From Flavobacterium sangjuense (lineage in GTDB: Bacteria; Bacteroidota; Bacteroidia; Flavobacteriales; Flavobacteriaceae), in the NCBI RefSeq assembly GCF_004797125.1, contig NZ_CP038810.1:1488001-1552000 (forward strand): 64,000 bases of DNA, in the 5' to 3' direction. Within the stretch, counting starts at the first letter, position 1. Every line of letters begins with the position of its first letter. This document shows, piece after piece, positions 37,161 through 44,795 of this stretch. The notes beneath the pieces are model-generated. The model saw only the letters and a program-made list of their open reading frames with translations. It was not told the origin of the DNA and made no database searches. A program made the position numbers and the translations under genes.

Positions 37161-37568
37161 TTATGTCAATCTTAAATTTCTTTTACCATCAACAGATTCA
37201 TACAAATTGATGGTTGAAAAATCATCAGGAAGCAAATTCGGAATTTTTTCTGCCCATTCGATAAAACACCAGTTTCCGGAATATAAATAGTCTTCAATTC
37301 CCATATCTAAGGCTTCGATTTCCGATTTCAATCGGTACATATCAAAGTGATATACTTTTAGATTGTCATCGGCCTGGTATTCATTTACCAGAGAAAATGT
37401 TGGGCTGCTGGTGGCATCAGTCACACCCAATTCTTTTGACAACGCTTTAATCAAAGTTGTTTTACCAACGCCCATACTGCCATGAAAAAGAATGACTTTA
37501 TGGGGTTTTTCAAGTATAATTTTTTTGGCTACCTGGCGTATTTCGTCTAATGAAAAAATGATTTCCAC
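37161..37568 (-). CDS. tsaE: tRNA threonylcarbamoyladenosine biosynthesis ATPase TsaE
   Basis: A 135-residue ATPase needed, with TsaB/D, for the t6A modification of ANN-decoding tRNAs. Walker A is HGSMGVGKTTL (29-39). SSPTFSLVNEY is the family switch region, and YHFDMYRLKSE and CFIEWAEKIP follow. The start is GTG at 37568; no ATG is available in the right place. It begins 9 bases after the porX stop, so it is in the porX-tsaE-ald operon. Confidence 0.95.
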   Translation of the reverse strand: MEIIFSLDEIRQVAKKIILEKPHKVILFHGSMGVGKTTLIKALSKELGVTDATSSPTFSLVNEYQADDNLKVYHFDMYRLKSEIEALDMGIEDYLYSGNWCFIEWAEKIPNLLPDDFSTINLYESVDGKRNLRLT

Positions 37569-37577
37569 TTCACTATT

Positions 37578-39131
37578 TTATTTGGGATTAAAAACTAAAA
37601 ACGGAACAATCATTTCTTCTAGAGAAATTCCTCCGTGTTGATACGTATTTCGATAATAACTTACATAATGATTGTAATTATTAACATACGCCAAAAACAA
37701 ATCGTTCTTCGCAAAAATATAGGAACTACTCATGTTGATGGTTGGTAACCCAATTTTCTTTGGATCTCTAACCGCATACACATCTCTATCTTCATAAGTC
37801 AGGCTTCTTCCGGTTTTGTAGCGCAAATTCAGGCTGGTGTTTTTATCGCCAATAACTTTGGAAGGATTCTTTACGTTAATCGTTCCGTGGTCGGTTGTGA
37901 TTATCAATTTGAAACCTAATTTCTGAGCTTGTTGAATGATTTCCAAAAGCGGTGAATTTTTAAACCAGCTCAATGTTAAAGAGCGATACGCTTTATCATC
38001 GGAAGCCAATTCTTTTACCACATCCATTTCGGTTTTGGCATGCGATAACATATCTACAAAATTGTAAACGACCGTAACCAGATTATTGTCTTTTAATCCT
38101 TTGAAGTTTTCGGCTAATTTTTTTCCGCTGGTCAAATTGGTTATCTTGAAATAATCCTGTTTGATATTCAATCCCAATCGTTTTAAATGTGCGGTTAAAA
38201 ATTCGGCTTCATACAGGTTTTTTCCGCCGTCTTCTACATCGTTTTTCCAATATTGCGGAAACTGTTTTTCCATTTCAATTGGCAATAAGCCAGAGAAGAT
38301 TGCATTTCGCGCATATTGTGTTGCAGTTGGCAAAATGGCATAATAAGGAACTTCTTTTTCCAGTTTGTAATGATTGGCAACCACACTTTCCATAGCTTTC
38401 CATTGGTCATAACGAAGGTTATCTATGACAACAAATAAAACTGGCTTGTCTTTTTTGACCAATTCAGGAACGACTAATTCTCTGAAAAGCGTGTGTGATT
38501 GAACCGGTTTGTCGGCTTTGGGCTCGAACCAATCTTCGTAATTGCGCTCAATGAATTTACTAAACTGCGCATTGGCTTCTACCTTTTGGCTTTCGAGGAT
38601 TTCAACCATACTTTGATCGTTGATGTTTTCTAATTCCAATTCCCAAAAAATAAGTTTTTTATAGAGTTCAACCCAATCTTCATAGCTGTTTACCATGGCC
38701 ATTTCCATAGCAATTTTGCGGAATTCCTTTTGATAATCCAATGTTGTTTTTTCAGAGATCAATCTTGAATGATCCAGGTTTTTCTTCAAACTCAACAATA
38801 TCTGATTTGGATTTACGGGTTTTATCAAATAGTCGGCAATCTTGGAACCAATAGCTTCTTCCATGATATATTCTTCCTCACTTTTGGTAATCATAATCAT
38901 TGGAGTAGAAGACTTTTTTTCTTTCATTTCAGAAAGCGTTTCCAAACCACTCATACCAGGCATATTTTCATCCAGAAAAACAATATCAAAGTTACCATCT
39001 TCAAAAGCATCAACAGCATCTCTACCATTGTTGAAAGCAGTTACCTTGTAGTTTTTCTTTTCCAGAAATAAAATATGCGGTTTAAGTAAATCAATTTCAT
39101 CATCAACCCATAGAATTTTTATAGTATCCAT
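37578..39131 (-). CDS. porX: PorX, response regulator with PglZ-type phosphatase domain (T9SS regulator)
   Basis: A 517-residue two-domain protein. Residues 1-125 are a receiver domain: acidic pair D10/D11 (WVDDE), phosphoacceptor Asp54 (VFLDENMPG) and DYLIKPVNP with the conserved Lys. The C-terminal domain (about 155-517) is an alkaline-phosphatase-like PglZ fold with VVIDNLRYDQW and IITTDHGTINV. In Porphyromonas gingivalis and Flavobacterium PorX works with the kinase PorY and SigP to control type IX secretion; that is family knowledge. Its partner genes are not in the window. Confidence 0.93.
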   Translation of the reverse strand: MDTIKILWVDDEIDLLKPHILFLEKKNYKVTAFNNGRDAVDAFEDGNFDIVFLDENMPGMSGLETLSEMKEKKSSTPMIMITKSEEEYIMEEAIGSKIADYLIKPVNPNQILLSLKKNLDHSRLISEKTTLDYQKEFRKIAMEMAMVNSYEDWVELYKKLIFWELELENINDQSMVEILESQKVEANAQFSKFIERNYEDWFEPKADKPVQSHTLFRELVVPELVKKDKPVLFVVIDNLRYDQWKAMESVVANHYKLEKEVPYYAILPTATQYARNAIFSGLLPIEMEKQFPQYWKNDVEDGGKNLYEAEFLTAHLKRLGLNIKQDYFKITNLTSGKKLAENFKGLKDNNLVTVVYNFVDMLSHAKTEMDVVKELASDDKAYRSLTLSWFKNSPLLEIIQQAQKLGFKLIITTDHGTINVKNPSKVIGDKNTSLNLRYKTGRSLTYEDRDVYAVRDPKKIGLPTINMSSSYIFAKNDLFLAYVNNYNHYVSYYRNTYQHGGISLEEMIVPFLVFNPK

Positions 39132-39240
39132 ATTTGTTATATTGTTTGACGCAAATTACTACATTATAAAACGTAGTATTATTAAAATTATTATAAATGT
39201 TGAAATTAATTTCAACTCTCAAAGGAATGTTAAAGTGTAT

Positions 39241-39268
39241 TTGACTTTGATAAAAATAATTACATTTG
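39241..39268 (+). promoter_or_regulatory. Promoter (TTG-N17-TACATTTG) of the Cys-containing small genes
   Basis: TTG (39241-39243) and TACATTTG (39261-39268) lie 25 bases before the TTG start at 39293. The spacing is slightly short. Confidence 0.55.
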
Positions 39269-39292
39269 ATTCACCATTTATAAAAGAAGAAG

Positions 39293-39625
39293 TTGAAATT
39301 TTTGGCCATTATACTATGTCTTTATGTTAATGTGCTTGCCGTAATACCAACGGTAAAAGTAGTTAAGATGACTATGGAATTGAAATGCCACGATGCTTGT
39401 TGTGGTAAGCCTCTAAAAGAAATTCCAAATGGCTGTCAAAAAGAAAAATGCCTAATCAACCTTAATTATCATACTGGACCTTTTTTGGTTTTCGAAGCGG
39501 ATTATAAGATGCAAAATTTCTTTTCTGATTCTTTGGTTAGACAAACTACACATTACAACACGACTTTAATTCCCAATTATAATGTTGTCATTTGGCAACC
39601 GCCGGAACATTCATTTAATGTTTAA
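39293..39625 (+). CDS. Small secreted Cys-containing protein
   Basis: A 110-residue protein read from a TTG start: KFLAIILCLYVNVLAV is a signal-peptide-like stretch. The mature part has CHDACCGKPLKEIPNGCQKEKC (six cysteines within about 22 residues), then a polar domain ending VVIWQPPEHSF. The clustered cysteines and the C-terminal PP resemble, weakly, the HYC_CC_PP proteins of Bacteroidota; I would not assign that name firmly. It could bind a metal. The 63-aa gene follows after a 101-bp gap that carries a repeat. Confidence 0.6.
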   Translation: MKFLAIILCLYVNVLAVIPTVKVVKMTMELKCHDACCGKPLKEIPNGCQKEKCLINLNYHTGPFLVFEADYKMQNFFSDSLVRQTTHYNTTLIPNYNVVIWQPPEHSFNV

Positions 39626-39634
39626 AACAATCGT

Positions 39635-39675
39635 CAGTCACCCGAGGCGCAGCCGAACTGTTTGGAGCGCAGCGG
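39635..39675. repeat. Dispersed GC-rich repeat (CACCCGAGGCGCAGCCGAACTG type)
   Basis: The GC-rich block stands out between two AT-rich small genes. It contains the halves GGCGCAGCCGAACTG and GGAGCGCAGCGG and resembles the strings at 20519-20543 and 48831-48858. Confidence 0.5.
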
Positions 39676-39726
39676 AAAAAATCTTTAATAATTAAAAAAA
39701 ATAATAACATTTAAAAATATAAAATC

Positions 39727-39918
39727 ATGAAAAAATTAGTTTCAATGGTAGCTATAGTTGCCTTTTTATTCTCAATGAATGTAAATGCTGCTCCAGATCC
39801 AAAAGCAAAAAAGAAAGAAGCCAAAACAGAAAAAGCATGTACAACTGCAGAAAAAAAAGAGTGCAGTGCAGCTAAAAAAGCATGTTGCGCTTCTAAAAAA
39901 GCAGAAGAGAAAAAATAG
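39727..39918 (+). CDS. Small secreted Lys/Cys-rich protein
   Basis: A 63-residue protein with a convincing signal peptide (MKKLVSMVAIVAFLFSMNVNA) and a mature part of about 42 residues made mostly of Lys, Ala, Glu and four Cys (KKEAKTEKACTTAEKKECSAAKKACC). The low-complexity mature region suggests an unstructured, perhaps metal- or polymer-binding peptide. It has its own strong terminator. Signal peptide and terminator support it as a real gene despite its size. Confidence 0.7.
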   Translation: MKKLVSMVAIVAFLFSMNVNAAPDPKAKKKEAKTEKACTTAEKKECSAAKKACCASKKAEEKK

Positions 39919-39937
39919 TTTAACCAAATTATTTTTG

Positions 39938-39969
39938 AAAAGTGTCCTGAATTTCAGGGCACTTTTTTT
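39938..39969 (+). terminator. Rho-independent terminator
   Basis: AAAAGTGTCCTGA pairs with TCAGGGCACTTTT (13 bp, one G-T) around a 3-base loop, followed by T residues. Confidence 0.9.
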
Positions 39970-40001
39970 ATTTTATCACTTTTAAATTAGACATAATGCT
40001 A

Positions 40002-40009
40002 TACATTTG
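40002..40009 (+). promoter_or_regulatory. -7 promoter box of the M13 peptidase gene
   Basis: TACATTTG, 49 bases before the ATG at 40059. No -33 TTG is seen. Confidence 0.5.
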
Positions 40010-40058
40010 GTAACATTTTTATTTTTTTTATACCAATGATTATCAAAACTATAAACTT

Positions 40059-42098
40059 ATGCAATTCAGAAACAAACTTACCATTAGCATGCTATCGGCT
40101 TTATTCGCGATAAGCTGCAGCCAAAAAGAAACTCAATACGAAGATCCATTACTTACTAATCGGGATACAACTGTAAATCCGGGCGACGATTTTTTCCATT
40201 ATGCCAATGGAGGTTGGTTTAAAAAACATCCTATTCCGAGTACGGAAAGCAGCAACGGAATTTTTAGAACTATAGGAGATACCATTAATGCTCAGATCAA
40301 AAACATTTGTGAAAAATCAGCAGAAAACAAAGACGCTGCAAAAGGAAGCAACGAACAAAAGATAGGCGATTTTTATGCTTCTGGTATGGATACTTTAGCC
40401 ATTGAAAAAGCAGGGCTGAAACCATTAGCTGCGACTTTATCAAAAATCGAAGCCATTACTGATGTTTCAACTTTGATGAATACTATTGGGTATCTTCATA
40501 CAATAGGTGCTGGTCCGGCATTCTCTTTTTATGTTGGACAGGATGATAAAATAAGTTCAAAAAATGCTTTGTTCTTTGGGCAAGGTGGTTTGGGTTTAGG
40601 TAACAGAGATTACTATTTTAATACGGATGCCGAAGCGGTTAAAATCAGAACTGAATATGTAAAGCATTTGGAAGCAATGTTCCAATTAATGGGAGACAAT
40701 GCTGCAAAAGCAAAGACTGCAGCCACTACGATTATGAAATTGGAAACGGATTTAGCTAAAAACAGCAGAAAATTAGAAGCACTTCGTGATCCGATAAAGA
40801 ACTACAACAAGATGACTTTGGCCCAATTCAAATCATCAACACCATCTATAGCTTGGGAAAATGTTTTGCCACAATTAGGTATTACAAAAGCTGATACGGT
40901 TATTGTAGGTCAACCTGAATTTTACAAAGGATTGGATAAGATTGTCAGCTCATACAGCATTGCAGATTGGAAAACCTATTTGAAATGGGATTTGGTTAAC
41001 ACTTATGCTTCTTATCTTAATAATGCTATCGAAAAGCAAAACTTTGCTTTTTACTCCACAGTATTGAATGGTGTAAAAGAGCAAAAACCAAGATGGAAAC
41101 GTATCGTTGAGCAAACCGATGGCTCATTAGGAGAATTGATAGGTCAGGTGTATGTTACAGATTATTTGCCAAAAGGGTCAAAAGAAAAACTATTGGAGAT
41201 TGGGAATAACATTCGGGATGTATATGCAGATCACATCAAGAAGTTGGATTGGATGAGTGAGGAAACAAAGAAAAAAGCACTTTTCAAATTGAGTAAAATC
41301 GTAATGAAAGTGGGTTATCCTGATAAATGGAAAGACATGAGCAGCGTTACTATCAATAGGAATGCGTATTGTGCCAATGTTATGGCTGTTAATAAATGGT
41401 CATACGATTATATGATTAAAAAATATGGCAATCCGGTTGACAGAACCGAATGGGGAATGTATCCGCAAACGTATAATGCCTATTACAATCCGAGCAATAA
41501 TGAAATTTGTGTTCCTGCCTGTAATATTTTGGTTCCCGGATTTGAAGGAAGAATGCCTGATGATGCTATTTTGTATGGTATAATTGGTGGTTCTACTTTT
41601 GGTCACGAAATCACACATGGTTTTGATGATCAGGGAAGTCAGTACGACGATAAAGGAAACCTGAAAGACTGGTGGACAGCAGAAGATAAAGCTAAGTTTA
41701 CTCAGAAAACAAAAGCAATTGTGGCTCAATTCAATAAGTTTGAACCGCTTAAAGGTAAGTTTGTAAACGGTGATGCAACACAAGGGGAAAACATCGCTGA
41801 TTTAGGCGGTGTTGTTATGGGATTTGAAGCTTTCAAAAAAACAGCGCAGTACAAGAATAAAGAAAAAATAAGCAATTTTACACCAGAACAAAGATACTTC
41901 TTAGCTTATGGCTATGCCTGGATGGTACATGCTAAAGATGAAGCAATATCGAGACAAATCATGTCAGATGTTCATTCGCCGGCTCAATTCAGAATCAATG
42001 GACCATTGATGAATATTCCGGAATTCTATAAAGCATTCAACATAAAACCGGGAGATAAAATGTATCTACCCGAAAAAGAAAGAGTAGTCATTTGGTAA
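40059..42098 (+). CDS. M13-family zinc metallopeptidase (neprilysin-like lipoprotein)
   Basis: A 679-residue peptidase with a lipoprotein signal (MLSALFAISC, lipobox Cys20), so it is likely tethered to a membrane. The zinc site is HEITHGFDDQG (HExxH near residue 515), with the third ligand in ENIADLGG. The family N-terminal part (DFFHYANGGWFKKHPIP) and NAYYNPSNNEICVPA are intact. Length fits the M13 family. It cleaves short peptides in the periplasm or at the surface; natural substrates are unknown. It is a single-gene transcript. Confidence 0.95.
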   Translation: MQFRNKLTISMLSALFAISCSQKETQYEDPLLTNRDTTVNPGDDFFHYANGGWFKKHPIPSTESSNGIFRTIGDTINAQIKNICEKSAENKDAAKGSNEQKIGDFYASGMDTLAIEKAGLKPLAATLSKIEAITDVSTLMNTIGYLHTIGAGPAFSFYVGQDDKISSKNALFFGQGGLGLGNRDYYFNTDAEAVKIRTEYVKHLEAMFQLMGDNAAKAKTAATTIMKLETDLAKNSRKLEALRDPIKNYNKMTLAQFKSSTPSIAWENVLPQLGITKADTVIVGQPEFYKGLDKIVSSYSIADWKTYLKWDLVNTYASYLNNAIEKQNFAFYSTVLNGVKEQKPRWKRIVEQTDGSLGELIGQVYVTDYLPKGSKEKLLEIGNNIRDVYADHIKKLDWMSEETKKKALFKLSKIVMKVGYPDKWKDMSSVTINRNAYCANVMAVNKWSYDYMIKKYGNPVDRTEWGMYPQTYNAYYNPSNNEICVPACNILVPGFEGRMPDDAILYGIIGGSTFGHEITHGFDDQGSQYDDKGNLKDWWTAEDKAKFTQKTKAIVAQFNKFEPLKGKFVNGDATQGENIADLGGVVMGFEAFKKTAQYKNKEKISNFTPEQRYFLAYGYAWMVHAKDEAISRQIMSDVHSPAQFRINGPLMNIPEFYKAFNIKPGDKMYLPEKERVVIW

Positions 42099-42110
42099 TG
42101 CCTAAACCCA

Positions 42111-42146
42111 AAAAAATCCCTATCAATTGATAGGGATTTTTTTTTG
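42111..42146 (+). terminator. Rho-independent terminator of the M13 gene
   Basis: AAAAAATCCCTATCA pairs with TGATAGGGATTTTTT around a tiny AAT loop, followed by more T. Behind it about 300 AT-rich bases to 42445 hold no gene, only the -7 box at 42297. Confidence 0.9.
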
Positions 42147-42296
42147 GAATCTATTTCCCACTTCCTAAAGTTTCATGAACAAAAATTAATTTATTTAAAA
42201 ATTAAATTATGTAAGATAAATTAATTAGTATTTATAAAAAATATGTATTTCATCGATTATATATGCATTTAATAGATTTATTTTATTTAAACTATT

Positions 42297-42304
42297 TACA
42301 TTTG
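42297..42304 (+). promoter_or_regulatory. -7 promoter box of the adhesin operon
   Basis: TACATTTG lies 141 bases before the ATG at 42446, so the mRNA would carry a leader of about 130 bases, long for this genome. Confidence 0.5.
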
Positions 42305-42445
42305 GGTATAAGATTTACGATATCAAATTCTAAATAACAGCAATTAGGTATTTAAAGTTTTATCCCTCCCTAAAAGATCAAAAAAGAACAAAAAAAAATT
42401 AAAATCACTTTTAATTAAATTATTAACGTATTAAATCTTTTAGTT

Positions 42446-44794
42446 ATGAAAATGAAATTTACTCTTCTATTTACAGTATTGTTTTTTGCTGGAGCTGCTT
42501 TAGAAGCCAACGCTCAAGTTAATAATACTTTTACAGGTGAAAACTGCGGTGTTAATAATACAGGGAACTATAACACAGGATATGGACTTAATTCGTTAAG
42601 TAATAATACCAGTCATAGTAATAGTGCTTTTGGAATAGGGACATTGAGTTCTTCTTCAGGTGGGTTTAACTGTGCTTTTGGAAATGGCTCACTAGCCTTG
42701 AATGGAAGCGGGAGTTTAAATTGTTCATTAGGAACAGGAACTTTGCATAATAATGATTCCGGTTCATCTAATATTGCGATTGGTCATAGATCGTTAGAAT
42801 CTAACATTGACGGAAGTTACAATACTGCAGTTGGTTATGCAGCACTATTAAAGAACATAGGTAGTTCAAATACAGCAATAGGAAATTATAGTCCAAGAAG
42901 TTTGCTGTCAGGGGATTCTAATATTTTTATCGGATCAGAGACAGCTATCAATTTATTAAGTGGAAGCTACAATGTTTTTTTAGGGAATAGAATAACTGTT
43001 CCAAAATTTCCATCCACACCAATTTTAGCTGGGAACGACACTAATCAATCAATAATTATTGCAGATGGTTTAGGGAATCAAAGGATTTTTATTCAAAAAA
43101 ATGGAAATACAGGAATTGGTTTGGGTAACAATGTCATTCCGGTTAACAAATTAGATATAAAAGGTGGTGTTGCTATTGGTAGGAATTTCACGCCAAATGG
43201 AGTAACTCCCGGAATTTCAGCTCCTGCAAACGGATTAATGGTTGAAGGAAGAGTAGGAATAGGAACAACTTCACCTAATAATAAAGTTGAAATCACACAA
43301 GGAACAGAAGGTAATTCCGGACTTCGTTTTACAAATTTAACCAGTAACTATAACCCACCAACATCTCAAGTGTCTAATAGGTTTTTAACGGTTAATCAAA
43401 ATGGTGATGTTGTTTTAAACAAAATGGTGAATGCTGTTGAAACTAATGTATTAACATCAAACGCTAATTTGATGACCAGTAATGTAAATAATGTTTCGTC
43501 ATCATCAACGATTATTAATTCTATTTCTAATACTGTAAATAATAATCAATTAGTAACTACTGTAAATGGTGTTGCGAGTGCTCCGGTAAACTTAACTGAT
43601 ATCTCAGGGCTTGATACTAGTACTACAAACGAGCTTCAAACACTTTCTCAATCAGGAAATACCATAACGCTTTCTAATGGTGGTGGTTCATTTAATTTGC
43701 CAACATTTACAGATATTCCTCAAACCATTTCACAAACAGGAAATACAATTACGCTTTCCAATGGTGGAGGCTCATTTACATTACCAACTCCGGTAGATAC
43801 TGATGCTCAGTCATTAGCTTTATCAGGTAATACATTATCTATTTCAAATGGAAATAGCGTGACACTTCCAACTTATGTTGATGTACCACAAACAATTTCT
43901 CAAACGGGAAATACAGTGACGCTTTCTAATGGTGGTGGTTCTTTTACGCTTCCATCTCCACAAGCACCACAAACACTTTCTCAAACAGGAAATACTATTA
44001 CACTTTCTAATGGTGGTGGTTCATTTACGTTGCCAACACCTATAGATACAGATGAGCAAACCTTATCGCTCACAGGAAATGTACTTCATATTTCTAATGG
44101 GAACAGTGTGGTATTACCTAACCACGGACCACAATCAATTACTCAAAACGGAGCCATAGTAACTTTATCGAATGGAGGAGGTTCAATAACACTTCAATCA
44201 ACTATTGTAACAGCGGGAAATAATGTGTCTATATTAGGAAACGGATCAGCCGGTACACCTTACGTGGTAAGCTCTACGGATACCAGTTTATATGCTGATA
44301 ATGGTAATATCAATCCGGCAACGACTGTTAACGGAAACAGAGTTGTTTCAATGAATGGCAGTAACATTTGGTTTAATAGTGGAAGCAGTCAGCCAAACGG
44401 GAAAGTTTACATTGGTTCAACAGCTTCGTATCCATCAACTTCAGGAAATTATAAATTATATGTAGAAGGCGGAATCTTAACCGAAAAAGTAAAAGTAGCT
44501 CTGAGAAGTACAGCGAATTGGGCAGATTATGTTTTTGAAAAAAATTACGACTTAATGCCTTTGAAAAATGTAGAAGAATATATTGCTAAACATAAACATT
44601 TACCTGGAATTGATTCTGCAAGTGAATTGGCTAAAAACGGACTTGATTTAGCAGAAATGCAATCCAAACACATGGCTAAGATTGAAGAGATGATGCTTTA
44701 TATTATTGAGCAAAATAAAACCATTGAAAAAAACATCAAGGATATTGAAGAATTAAAAAAACAAGTAAAAGTACTAACAGCTAACGAAGATTGA
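42446..44794 (+). CDS. Trimeric-adhesin-like surface protein with head repeats and C-terminal coiled coil
   Basis: A 782-residue secreted protein with a signal peptide (MKMKFTLLFTVLFFAGAALEANAQ). Residues about 25-190 are YadA-head-like repeats (NTAVGYAAL, NIAIGHRSL, NIFIGSETA). Residues 398-586 hold seven repeats of about 22-30 residues with SNGGGSF (type A) or SNGNSV (type B) cores in the order A-A-B-A-A-B-A. The C-terminal part (YVFEKNYDLMPLKNVEEYIAKHKHLPGI) and a coiled coil to the end are typical of Bacteroidota tail-fibre-like proteins. No T9SS domain is seen. It probably forms a trimeric fibre on the surface. The next gene starts one base after its stop. Confidence 0.85.
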   Translation: MKMKFTLLFTVLFFAGAALEANAQVNNTFTGENCGVNNTGNYNTGYGLNSLSNNTSHSNSAFGIGTLSSSSGGFNCAFGNGSLALNGSGSLNCSLGTGTLHNNDSGSSNIAIGHRSLESNIDGSYNTAVGYAALLKNIGSSNTAIGNYSPRSLLSGDSNIFIGSETAINLLSGSYNVFLGNRITVPKFPSTPILAGNDTNQSIIIADGLGNQRIFIQKNGNTGIGLGNNVIPVNKLDIKGGVAIGRNFTPNGVTPGISAPANGLMVEGRVGIGTTSPNNKVEITQGTEGNSGLRFTNLTSNYNPPTSQVSNRFLTVNQNGDVVLNKMVNAVETNVLTSNANLMTSNVNNVSSSSTIINSISNTVNNNQLVTTVNGVASAPVNLTDISGLDTSTTNELQTLSQSGNTITLSNGGGSFNLPTFTDIPQTISQTGNTITLSNGGGSFTLPTPVDTDAQSLALSGNTLSISNGNSVTLPTYVDVPQTISQTGNTVTLSNGGGSFTLPSPQAPQTLSQTGNTITLSNGGGSFTLPTPIDTDEQTLSLTGNVLHISNGNSVVLPNHGPQSITQNGAIVTLSNGGGSITLQSTIVTAGNNVSILGNGSAGTPYVVSSTDTSLYADNGNINPATTVNGNRVVSMNGSNIWFNSGSSQPNGKVYIGSTASYPSTSGNYKLYVEGGILTEKVKVALRSTANWADYVFEKNYDLMPLKNVEEYIAKHKHLPGIDSASELAKNGLDLAEMQSKHMAKIEEMMLYIIEQNKTIEKNIKDIEELKKQVKVLTANED
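43637..44201 (+). repeat. Seven-unit coding repeat of the adhesin (A-A-B-A-A-B-A)
   Basis: Units start at about 43637, 43718, 43808, 43889, 43970, 44057 and 44132, each beginning with CAA/CAG and ending in a SNGGGSF or SNGNSV core. DNA identity between A units is high, with differences mostly at third positions. Confidence 0.8.
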
Positions 44795-44795
44795 T

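Noticed and set aside
42147..42445. Possible small RNA or riboswitch in the long adhesin leader
   Set aside because: The stretch is AT-rich with no stable conserved-looking stems, so only the -7 box is reported.
43637..44201. Regular repeats considered as a CRISPR array
   Set aside because: They are in frame, code for ordered protein modules, vary at third positions and have no unique spacers.
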